64,000 nt of DNA from Chromatocurvus sp046260765 (lineage in GTDB: Bacteria; Pseudomonadota; Gammaproteobacteria; Pseudomonadales; Halieaceae), in contig JBHEOO010000013.1 in the NCBI GenBank assembly GCA_046260765.1, positions 1 to 64,000 of the forward strand, given 5' to 3'. Position 1 is the first letter of the stretch, and each line of letters starts with the position of its first letter. The notes beneath the pieces were generated by a model. That model saw only the letters and a list, made by a program, of their open reading frames with translations. It was not told the DNA's origin and searched no databases. Positions 16,713-23,592 of this stretch are shown piece by piece. Made by a program: the position numbers and the translations under genes.

Positions 16713-17117
16713 ATGGAAGACCTGTACCGCCAGGAGGGTGATGATGATTCCGCTATGCCGCTGATGCTGGACACCCTGTCACGACAGCGTGACAGGCTCG
16801 GCGAAACGCATCCGACAAAGCTGCCGACAACGCTGATAGCGGCGCAGGAGATGGCGGATCTGCTGCTGGCACGTGGTGATGGTCAGGCTGCCGGTGCGCT
16901 TTACCTGTCAATTCTTGACGCCCGGAAGGCTAGCTGCAATGAGGAGCATCCCGACTCGATTGCAACACTCGCAGGTCTTGCCGAGGTGCGCCGTGCACAG
17001 GGAGATGTCACTGCCTATCGAGAGTTCATGCGCCGCGCGTCAGACCTGGCGGAGGTGAGCGTAACGGCACCGCGGATATCGCCGAGACTGAACCCCGTGG
17101 CGGAGTCGGCGGGGTAA
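16713..17117 (+). pseudogene. C-terminal TPR fragment of a Ser/Thr kinase-like protein
   Basis: This 134-residue frame holds TPR repeats of the LGETHP / EEHPDSIATLAGLAEV type (leucine, Gly, His-Pro signature). They are characteristic of the C-terminus of the large TPR Ser/Thr kinases encoded after TIGR02999-type ECF sigma genes. The kinase domain is missing. It is joined within a few bases to the truncated sigma frame, so one deletion of about 2-3 kb (estimated from typical family sizes) would explain both. Its last 100 bp overlap, in antisense, the end of the DUF3365 gene. Possibly translated, but I see no function. Confidence 0.72.
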
Positions 17118-17602
17118 TACTCGTCAATCACCGCCTGCACAGCAGGATCCAGAGATTCGCCATGGCAGTTCAGGCAGACACCCTCAACAAGCTGTGCCTG
17201 CATGTAGCGATAGCGCCCATCAACCCATTCTCCATGGTTGAGTTCATCTGCGCCGGCACCGTCGCTACGCTTTGTTTCCAGCCGTTCCAGTGTTGCGGTT
17301 TCCCAGGCATCCGGGGTACCCCGGTCGGCGTTGCGCGGCTTCAGGCTGACGCGACCAACCTCCCAGCCGGTTTCCTCACTGACACGGTCGGCTATTGCGG
17401 GCGCGTCTACGGCACAGCCTTCAACAGCGCCAACGGGGCCTCGTGTCTGCATATAGCCCTGAAGCATCGGTTTCACCTCGCCGACGAAGGTCTTGACGAT
17501 GGTTTTTGCCTCGGACTCTGTGGCCTGTCGCTCAGGCGCAGCAAAGCTCCCTGATGCCGCAATCATTGCCAGGCAGTAGGCTACTGCGTGTCGTTGTTTC
17601 AT
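17015..17602 (-). CDS. Tll0287-like/DUF3365 periplasmic c-type haem protein
   Basis: A 195-residue secreted protein with a signal peptide (MKQRHAVAYCLAMIAASGSFA, cleavage near SFA-AP). It carries a single haem-c motif CLNCHG near residue 141, preceded by the GVGRVSLKPRN-like and YRYMQAQLVEGV segments of the DUF3365 family. Tll0287-type proteins are suggested redox or gas sensors with a PAS-like fold. It requires the Ccm system, which is encoded in this window. It lies 76 bp downstream of the GltB-like gene on the same strand. Physiological role unknown. Confidence 0.85.
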   Translation of the reverse strand: MKQRHAVAYCLAMIAASGSFAAPERQATESEAKTIVKTFVGEVKPMLQGYMQTRGPVGAVEGCAVDAPAIADRVSEETGWEVGRVSLKPRNADRGTPDAWETATLERLETKRSDGAGADELNHGEWVDGRYRYMQAQLVEGVCLNCHGESLDPAVQAVIDEYYPADSATGFSLGDIRGAVTLTSARSDARRMNSR

Positions 17603-17678
17603 GTTGTGCTATCCATCAGCTGCATATTTGGGTAACGATGGCACAAAGCGCCGCCGCGCGCATTGATCTGCCTCACCT

Positions 17679-19319
17679 TTAAGCCGATAACTGCTCGCTG
17701 CGTGGCGTGTTGCCAGAAAAAACGTAGCGCTGGGGCAGGAAGCTGTCGCTGCTTGATTCGCGGATGTCATCGGCGTAGGGGCCCTGTGGTGGGCTCGCCC
17801 GGAATGAGCCGGTGGCAGGGTAGGGGTACATCTGATCGTAGCGCGCCACACGTTGCTGGTCGACACGGCGGTATACGTGTGAGCGGGTGATTTCGCAGGG
17901 ACTGCGAAGGCCTGCCGACGAGGTGATGTCCACAAGCGCGTGTAGGGTTTCGCGTTGATAGCGCCCCACGCGGCTACCCTTGTCGGTGACGTCCAGGCCC
18001 CGGGTGAGGCGTGGGTCCTGGGTCGTGATGCCGGTGGGACAGTGGTTGGTATTGCATACCAGCGACTGTACGCAGCCCATAGCCAGCATCATGCCGCGTG
18101 CGCTGTTGCACAGGTCGGCGCCAAGGGCGAGCGTCCTGGCGATATGGAACGCCGTAAACAGCTTGCCAGCGGCGATCACGCGGATGTCCTTGCGCAGGTC
18201 AAAGCCAATGAGACAGTCGACCACGAAGGCCAGGCCGTCGCGCAGTGGCATGCCCACGGAGTTGCTGTACTCCAGGGGTGCTGCGCCGGTGCCGCCCTCG
18301 CCCCCGTCCACCGTGATGAAGTCCGGCTGGATCCGCGTTTCAATCATGGCCTTGCAAATGCCGATGAACTCACTTTCGCGGCCCACGCACAGCTTGAATC
18401 CAACCGGTTTGCCGCCTGACAGCTGTCGCAGATGCTGGACAAAGCCGAGCAGTTCCCTCGGGGACGAAAACGCGCTATGGGCAGAGGGTGAGACCACCTC
18501 CGTATGCGGTTCCACGCCACGGATCGATGCGATGAGGCCATCGTTTTTGCTGGCCGGCAGAATGCCACCGTGGCCGGGTTTGGCTCCCTGGGATAGCTTG
18601 ATCTCGATCATGCGCACGCAATCCAGTGTTGCTGTGTCGCGGAATTTCTGCGCCGAAAATGTCCCGTCTGCGTTGCGACAGCCGAAGTAACCGGTACCAA
18701 TCTGCCACACCAGGTCGCCGCCGTGTTCCCGGTGGAACTGCGATAGTCCACCTTCACCGGTATTGTGATAGAAGCCTCCAATGGCTGCGCCGCGATTCAG
18801 TGCCCGTATTGCGTTGGCGCTGAGAGCGCCGAAACTCATTGCGGAGATATTCAGCAGGGAGGCGTCATAGGGACATTGACAGTCGGTCCCGCCAATACGC
18901 ACGCGCGGATCGGTATCAATATCCCTGACGTTCAGTGCTCCGATGGAGTGTCCTATCCACTCGTAACCATCACGACCGGTATCGACGCGTGTGCCAAACG
19001 GCACGCTGGCAAGGTCGCCCTTGGCGCGCTGGTAAATGATTGAGCGGAACATGCGGTTCACCGGAGTGCCATCGGTATCCGATTCCAGCAGGTACTGGCG
19101 GATAAATGGCCTTAAGTGCTCCAGGGCCCAGCGCCCGCGCCCAAGGAGTGGGAAGTTGCGTCGCAGAGTGTGCTGGGTCTGAAGCATGTCGTACAGGCCG
19201 ATAGCCAGTGTGCCAAGCGTGAGCAGAAAGAACAGCCACTTCCAGAGGGAGTCAAGGCCTGAAGCGTAAAGAAGAGCAAAAACCAGTCCGTGGAGAAGGA
19301 AAAACCCCAGGTGCGCCAT
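17679..19319 (-). CDS. FMN-binding glutamate-synthase-like protein (GltB central-domain family)
   Basis: A 546-residue protein with two N-terminal transmembrane segments (about 4-18 and 26-43) followed by a glutamate synthase FMN-binding TIM barrel. Characteristic stretches include NISAMSFGALS, HNTGEGGLSQFH, KLSQGAKPGHGG, TVDGGEGGTGAAPLEY and GCVQSLVCNTNHCPTGITTQ. The amidotransferase and the NAD(P)H-binding parts of true glutamate synthase are absent, so it is one of the stand-alone membrane-linked family members whose reaction is unknown. GAGGT lies about 6 bp before the ATG. The DUF3365 gene follows on the same strand. Confidence 0.9.
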   Translation of the reverse strand: MAHLGFFLLHGLVFALLYASGLDSLWKWLFFLLTLGTLAIGLYDMLQTQHTLRRNFPLLGRGRWALEHLRPFIRQYLLESDTDGTPVNRMFRSIIYQRAKGDLASVPFGTRVDTGRDGYEWIGHSIGALNVRDIDTDPRVRIGGTDCQCPYDASLLNISAMSFGALSANAIRALNRGAAIGGFYHNTGEGGLSQFHREHGGDLVWQIGTGYFGCRNADGTFSAQKFRDTATLDCVRMIEIKLSQGAKPGHGGILPASKNDGLIASIRGVEPHTEVVSPSAHSAFSSPRELLGFVQHLRQLSGGKPVGFKLCVGRESEFIGICKAMIETRIQPDFITVDGGEGGTGAAPLEYSNSVGMPLRDGLAFVVDCLIGFDLRKDIRVIAAGKLFTAFHIARTLALGADLCNSARGMMLAMGCVQSLVCNTNHCPTGITTQDPRLTRGLDVTDKGSRVGRYQRETLHALVDITSSAGLRSPCEITRSHVYRRVDQQRVARYDQMYPYPATGSFRASPPQGPYADDIRESSSDSFLPQRYVFSGNTPRSEQLSA

Positions 19320-19625
19320 AGATACCTCTATGTGATGAAATCAGTAATGAGTCTACACAAAACCCACCGGGCGCTCAGTGATAATCGCAGGCATTGCGTG
19401 GGTCGCAGAAGGATTGAAAAAAAGGCGCTACCCAAGAGGGGGGGGATGGTAGCGCCCAGGGGAGGGTCGTGCTTGCATCCCGTCGCTGGCGCTTGCCACC
19501 GAGCGGGCTACGGTGGTGACAGGATAATGTGAATGATGATATTCAATGACATAAATAATGAGGCTTCGCTATAGATATAAACTATCAGAATGGCCGCCCG
19601 TTTGCTGTGCGATATTCTTTTGGCC
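19320..19625. other. Intergenic region of 306 bp
   Basis: Between the GltB-like start and the end of the LysR gene. It contains the leftward terminator at 19417-19456. The stretch 19520-19620 is AT-rich compared with the neighbourhood. I see no supported open frame or RNA gene in it. Confidence 0.6.
19417..19456 (-). terminator. Rho-independent terminator of the lipoprotein-V4R-WYL-LysR operon
   Basis: GGCGCTACC (19424-19432) pairs perfectly with GGTAGCGCC (19448-19456). On the minus strand the stem is followed by seven T (A at 19417-19423 on the plus strand). It lies about 170 bp after the LysR stop and would end leftward transcription from that operon. Confidence 0.85.
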
Positions 19626-20558
19626 TCAGCTGTCCAGAACCTCGACCACGTTACCCACGCTGGCACGCAGAAGGCTGCGCATGTCCTGCGCAAGACTGCG
19701 GTAGAAGCCCCTGGCGGGTGATGTTGGTCGCCAGGCAAGCGCATGTATGCGGGCAATAGCCTCGTCCTCAATCTGGCGCACGGAGAGGGCGGCGTCGGCG
19801 TTTATTTCGGATTCGATGTACAGTGCCGGCAGGAAAGCCAGGCCCATGCCCATAACGACCATGACGCGAAGTGCGTCCAGGCTCGTGCCCTGATAGTCAC
19901 GCAGTACTTCCGCCCCCAGTCGGGCACACACCTGCTCGATCTGTCTTGAGAACAGCAGGCCTTCTTCCGTGGTGAGAATCTGTGTTCCCGCGAGATCGGC
20001 GGCAAGTACATGCGGTTTTGCGGCCAGCGGATGGTCGCCGGGCACGACCAGCTTGACGTTTTCCCGCATGAGGTTCTCGTAAACCAGCTGCGAAGAATTG
20101 ATTGGCAGTGCGGTCAGAATGAGGTCGTAATCTCCGCGCTCCAGCCCGTACTCCAGCTGGCGCGGAGAGTCTTCCCTGACATACAGCTTGAGGTCCGCGT
20201 AGGCCGCATGGAGGCCAGGCAGTATCTGCGGCAATACATAGGGCCCCAGTGTTGCGGCAACCCCGAGCCGGTAGACGCCGCTACCGCCGGAGCGTGCGTT
20301 ACCGGCGCTTTCAACGAGGTTTTCCAGGGCGTCGATAATGTGGCGGATACCACCCTCGAGTCTGCGTCCCGCCGGCGTCAGCGCCGCACCCGACCGCGTG
20401 CGCTCGAAAAGGGTAACGTCGAGCGCCTTCTCCGCTCTGGCAATCTGAGCGGTCAGAGTGGGCTGGCTGATAGCGAGTTCGTCCGCCGCCCGACGGAAAC
20501 TACCGTAGCGGGCAACGGCGAGGATGTACTCGAGCTGTTTGAGAGAAGGATTGGCCAT
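19626..20558 (-). CDS. LysR-family regulator, OxyR-like but lacking the peroxidatic cysteine
   Basis: A 310-residue LysR regulator: N-terminal winged HTH (LKQLEYILAVARYGSFRRAADELAISQPTLTAQIARAEKAL) and an OxyR-type effector domain (LGPYVLPQILPGLH, TSLDALRVMVVMGMGLAFLPALY). Aligned by eye with OxyR, the resolving-cysteine position is kept (Cys 211) but the peroxidatic position is leucine (Leu 202, in EEGLLFSRQ), so disulfide sensing of peroxide is not expected. The start at 20558 (MANPSLKQ) is set by the family N-terminus and an AGGA upstream. It lies 22 bp after the WYL gene. Target genes unknown; its own operon is a candidate. Confidence 0.88.
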   Translation of the reverse strand: MANPSLKQLEYILAVARYGSFRRAADELAISQPTLTAQIARAEKALDVTLFERTRSGAALTPAGRRLEGGIRHIIDALENLVESAGNARSGGSGVYRLGVAATLGPYVLPQILPGLHAAYADLKLYVREDSPRQLEYGLERGDYDLILTALPINSSQLVYENLMRENVKLVVPGDHPLAAKPHVLAADLAGTQILTTEEGLLFSRQIEQVCARLGAEVLRDYQGTSLDALRVMVVMGMGLAFLPALYIESEINADAALSVRQIEDEAIARIHALAWRPTSPARGFYRSLAQDMRSLLRASVGNVVEVLDS

Positions 20559-20580
20559 CAGTGTCCTGCAGCGACCGGCG

Positions 20581-21498
20581 TCACCGTGGAAAGAGCCATC
20601 TCGCGACAGCATCGCGATGGTTGAGTGACAGCTGTTGGGTCTCCGGCGCCGTCTGTTTATCGTGCACATCGATATTGAGACGCTGGAGGACGTAAGGAAC
20701 CAGCGTGCCGCGTGTGGGAATGGCCAGAAGACCATCATGCATGCCGTAATCCTGCATCACCACGTCCTGTTGCGCAGCCGTAAGGCGTGGGTCGGGAACC
20801 AGCTCAAGCGTGACCTGTGTATGCCAGTCTGCATCATCAGCGCCGGTCTTGTCGCTGCTGCCCAGCAACTCCGGTCTGCCCCTGAATCGGCTGAGAACAA
20901 AATCGCGGTAGCCCTGGTTCTTCTCGCACCAGGCGCGTACGTGCCAGCGCAAGCCGGTAAATACAAGGGTGTGAGGGACAATGATTCGGCCCTCCCGGTC
21001 CGGGTTGCTGATCGAAACGTAATCGACCTCCAGCCGCTGAGCCCTGCGCGCTGCCTGAAGAAGTGGCCTCAGCACGGTGGGGGGAACGTCGCGAACTGGC
21101 AGTGACAGTACCTCGATATTGCGCAGTTCAAGGGACAGCGACTCAAACACATTGCTGAGCTCCGCGTTGCGCGCCGCCAGGTGTAGATATTCGTCAGCGA
21201 TGCCGCTGGTCAGCCGGGGCTGGAAACCCGGGGCAGGCCGATAACCCTTCAGGTACTTGTCGTATTCAAGATTGCCCTGGCCGACACCGCGCAGATATGC
21301 ATTGATGTCCTTGCTTGCCTGCTGGCGACCAATGCCAAAGGTATCGCAAAGGTGCCGTGTGGTCAGACGCCCTTCCCAGAGACTGATGATCTCAATGAAA
21401 CGGTAGCGAAGAAGAAGGTCCCAGCGGAAGGGCCAGGGATCGTTGTCGTGGGTTGGGGGCACGCCCGTTTCTCCATGGCGATGGCCTCGTCGGAGCAT
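20581..21498 (-). CDS. WYL-domain transcriptional regulator (BrxR/CapW-like)
   Basis: A 305-residue protein with an N-terminal winged HTH (WDLLLRYRFIEIISLWEGRLTTRHLCDTFGIGRQQASKDI, about 26-66), a WYL domain (about 150-210, VDYVSISNPDREGRIIVPHTLVFTGLRWHVRAW) and a C-terminal WCX-like part. The layout and opening motif resemble BrxR/CapW repressors, which control phage-defence loci (BREX, CBASS) and bind an unknown ligand. No defence gene is adjacent. GTG 21462, with GGAG upstream, is a plausible alternative start because ATG 21498 has no clear ribosome site. It is the third gene of a leftward operon, 30 bp after the V4R gene. Confidence 0.85.
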   Translation of the reverse strand: MLRRGHRHGETGVPPTHDNDPWPFRWDLLLRYRFIEIISLWEGRLTTRHLCDTFGIGRQQASKDINAYLRGVGQGNLEYDKYLKGYRPAPGFQPRLTSGIADEYLHLAARNAELSNVFESLSLELRNIEVLSLPVRDVPPTVLRPLLQAARRAQRLEVDYVSISNPDREGRIIVPHTLVFTGLRWHVRAWCEKNQGYRDFVLSRFRGRPELLGSSDKTGADDADWHTQVTLELVPDPRLTAAQQDVVMQDYGMHDGLLAIPTRGTLVPYVLQRLNIDVHDKQTAPETQQLSLNHRDAVARWLFPR

Positions 21499-21528
21499 AC
21501 GTCGACCGTGGCGTAATGCAAGCCAGGA

Positions 21529-22140
21529 TCAGATAATTTCGAAACGGCAGATGCTGTCGCCACAGGCAGAGCAGTGTGTCTCAATACAGGACAGTTCGGG
21601 GTCCACAATCGAACGAAACAGATGCTCAAATACGGCTGCATGCCAGCTGCAGACAGGGTGGTCTGCGACCTCGCCGCGTATCACCGGGTTATCTGCCAGC
21701 TCGAAAACCGGCTGGCTGCGGTTGACAACCCGAAACCGGCCCGAGCCGGCAAATGTCCAGGCGTGCTTTTCTATCAGACCGCACAGTACGGGAGACGCCA
21801 ACCAGGCAGGCAAACTGGACAGCGTCATGGCTGCCACCGGCGGCATCCGCGTAGCCAGAATCCAGTCGCCAGTGCGCCCACCTGCGCATCGCGTAATACG
21901 CTCCGCCATTTCGGGGAACTCTTTTCGCAGTGCCTGATGAACGGCTGCAGCGGGCGCCTCGTCGCAGAAAGCGTCGGCCTCTGGCAGCAGGGTGATGCCC
22001 GCACGGGCAAGTACACGGCTGCCGGCTTCCTTACCCAGGAGCTCATCGATGACCGGCACCAGCTGCAGAATACTCATGGGCCCGATCGTATTCAGATCGG
22101 GCGCAGACGCTACTGGTCTCGACTTTCGCCGTGGACTCAT
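21529..22140 (-). CDS. V4R-domain protein, BchJ-like (4-vinyl reductase family)
   Basis: A 203-residue protein resembling bacteriochlorophyll 4-vinyl reductase BchJ: LNTIGPMSILQLVPVIDELLG at the start, RTGDWILATRMPP in the middle, and a C-terminal V4R domain ending in the cysteine cluster ETHCSACGDSICRFEI. In phototrophs BchJ aids bacteriochlorophyll synthesis; V4R domains elsewhere sense small molecules. No other photosynthesis gene is present here. The start at 22140 fits family length; ATG 22239, overlapping the stop of the lipoprotein gene (ATGAGTGA), would add 33 residues and imply coupling. It precedes the WYL gene by 30 bp. Confidence 0.8.
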   Translation of the reverse strand: MSPRRKSRPVASAPDLNTIGPMSILQLVPVIDELLGKEAGSRVLARAGITLLPEADAFCDEAPAAAVHQALRKEFPEMAERITRCAGGRTGDWILATRMPPVAAMTLSSLPAWLASPVLCGLIEKHAWTFAGSGRFRVVNRSQPVFELADNPVIRGEVADHPVCSWHAAVFEHLFRSIVDPELSCIETHCSACGDSICRFEII

Positions 22141-22231
22141 GGCGACGCCCTTATTTGCCCGGACCGCGACCGGCTGGACGACAGACGCATTGCCTGTCGC
22201 CCGTGTGGCGGTATGTTCCGCGGCATGGAGG

Positions 22232-22648
22232 TCACTCATCCATTTTCTTGCGCATCGCCTCGCCTGCTTCCTGGGCTTTTTCCGTAGCGTCTTTGGCCAT
22301 GTCCCCGGCTTCGTCGGCTGCATCCTCAGCCATGTTTTCTGCATCGTCCATAGCGTCCGCTGCGCCATCTTCACCGTCTTTCATCATGGCGCGAGCGCGA
22401 TCCCCCATCTCATCCATCGCACTGGAGGCGTTGTCGACCGCATCGTCCATGGCGTCGGCCGCGTCTTCAGCCGTATCTTCGGCCCAGTCTGCTGCATCTT
22501 CCATCGAACGTTCTGCGGCACTGCCTGCCTCTTCAACCGAATCCATGGCGTTCTGGCTCGCGTCCTCAGCATCGTCCTTACTGCAGCCGGACAGAGTCGT
22601 GGCAAATACCGCGACGATAACTGCCCCCAGAATGTGCTTCGCTTCCAT
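22232..22648 (-). CDS. Small acidic, alanine-rich lipoprotein
   Basis: A 138-residue lipoprotein. Signal peptide with lipobox LSGC (cysteine at 22) after a hydrophobic core. The mature part is almost only Ala, Asp, Glu, Met and Lys in a continuous amphipathic helix pattern (AEDTAEDAADAMDDAVDN, then AADEAGDMAKDATEKAQ). This is reminiscent of LEA-like or Lpp-like helical lipoproteins. GAGGA lies 8 bp before the ATG. It is the first gene of the leftward operon with the V4R, WYL and LysR genes. Function unknown; a periplasmic, membrane-tethered helical rod is what the sequence suggests. Confidence 0.8.
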   Translation of the reverse strand: MEAKHILGAVIVAVFATTLSGCSKDDAEDASQNAMDSVEEAGSAAERSMEDAADWAEDTAEDAADAMDDAVDNASSAMDEMGDRARAMMKDGEDGAADAMDDAENMAEDAADEAGDMAKDATEKAQEAGEAMRKKMDE

Positions 22649-22788
22649 GTAGAATTCCTCGCTTCGTTATCAGAATTTGCCGTTCACACAAAATACCTTC
22701 GACCCGCGGCAACCATTGACTACCCTTATGCAGGCTAACTCCAAAGGCTCTATGCGTAAACCCATATATATTGTTGCCTCTGCGAGGC

Positions 22789-22820
22789 CGGTCAGCGGTC
22801 AGTGGTCAGCCAATGGTCGG
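22789..22820. repeat. Heptameric repeat tract (GGTCA family)
   Basis: CGGTCAG, CGGTCAG and TGGTCAG occur back to back at 22789-22809, followed by CAATGGTCGG (22811-22820). The same ten bases CAATGGTCGG recur at 55338-55347, in another GTCA-rich intergenic tract. It lies in the 274-bp gap between the lipoprotein gene and the divergent peroxiredoxin gene. Confidence 0.7.
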
Positions 22821-22922
22821 ATCCGCCCCTGCCCGTTAAATTGCCTGGTGATCTGCTATTATTATTCAGCGTAAATCAAACTATTCGTATCCATCTTTCT
22901 TTCTAGTCTGGAGTTCAATGCC

Positions 22923-23456
22923 ATGCGGATTAACCATATACCCTTCGCGATCGCCCTGGCGATTACCTGCTTTACAGCACTCCCGCTGCAGGCACAGACG
23001 CCATTGTCCGAAGGCGATACAGCACCGGATTTCGAAATGGCTGCGTCAGACGGCAACACGTATCGACTGTCTGATTTTCGCGGCAGGCAGGCAGTAGTAC
23101 TCGCCTGGTTTCCGCGAGCGTTCACCTCTGGCTGCACGGTAGAGTGTAAGTCCCTGGCGCAGAACGGCGATCGGATTCGCGAGTTCAATGTCAGTTATTT
23201 CATGGCCAGCACCGATTCCGTAGCGAAGAATGCGGAATTCGCGGCTGATACGGAAGCGGACTTTCCCTTGCTGAGCGATCCCCAGGGTGAAGCGGCAAAA
23301 GCTTACGGTGTCTACACCAACGGTTTCGCCAAGCGTCACACGTTTTATATCGACAGCGAGGGCGTCATTACCCGCATTGATCGATCAGTGCGTCCAAGCC
23401 GTTCGGCAGAAGACATGATCGCGAATCTGGACGAACTCGGTGTGGCTCGACGCTGA
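22923..23456 (+). CDS. Exported peroxiredoxin (AhpC/TSA, BCP-like)
   Basis: A 177-residue thioredoxin-fold peroxidase with an N-terminal signal peptide (IPFAIALAITCFTALPLQA, cleavage near LQA-QT), so it probably acts in the periplasm. The active-site region is FPRAFTSGCTVECKSL: the first cysteine occupies the peroxidatic position and the second, five residues on in BCP fashion (C-x3-C here), could resolve it. Further family features are LSDPQGEAAKAYGV and HTFYIDSEG. Most BCP proteins are cytosolic, so the signal peptide is notable. No clear terminator follows. Confidence 0.88.
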   Translation: MRINHIPFAIALAITCFTALPLQAQTPLSEGDTAPDFEMAASDGNTYRLSDFRGRQAVVLAWFPRAFTSGCTVECKSLAQNGDRIREFNVSYFMASTDSVAKNAEFAADTEADFPLLSDPQGEAAKAYGVYTNGFAKRHTFYIDSEGVITRIDRSVRPSRSAEDMIANLDELGVARR

Positions 23457-23592
23457 CAGGCTGGCGGCTCTTGTGACCCGCCCCCTGGGGACGATCCGTG
23501 TCTGGTGCGGGGGGCTCGGCCGGATCAGAAAAAAACTACGGGGTTAAACGTGGTGTCGTGATGTCGGGAAGGTAGAATACGCGCCTTTCTGC

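Noticed and set aside
22232..22374. Extension of the V4R protein to a start at 22374
   Set aside because: The extra residues overlap the lipoprotein gene in another frame and do not resemble the family; starts at 22140 or 22239 are better.
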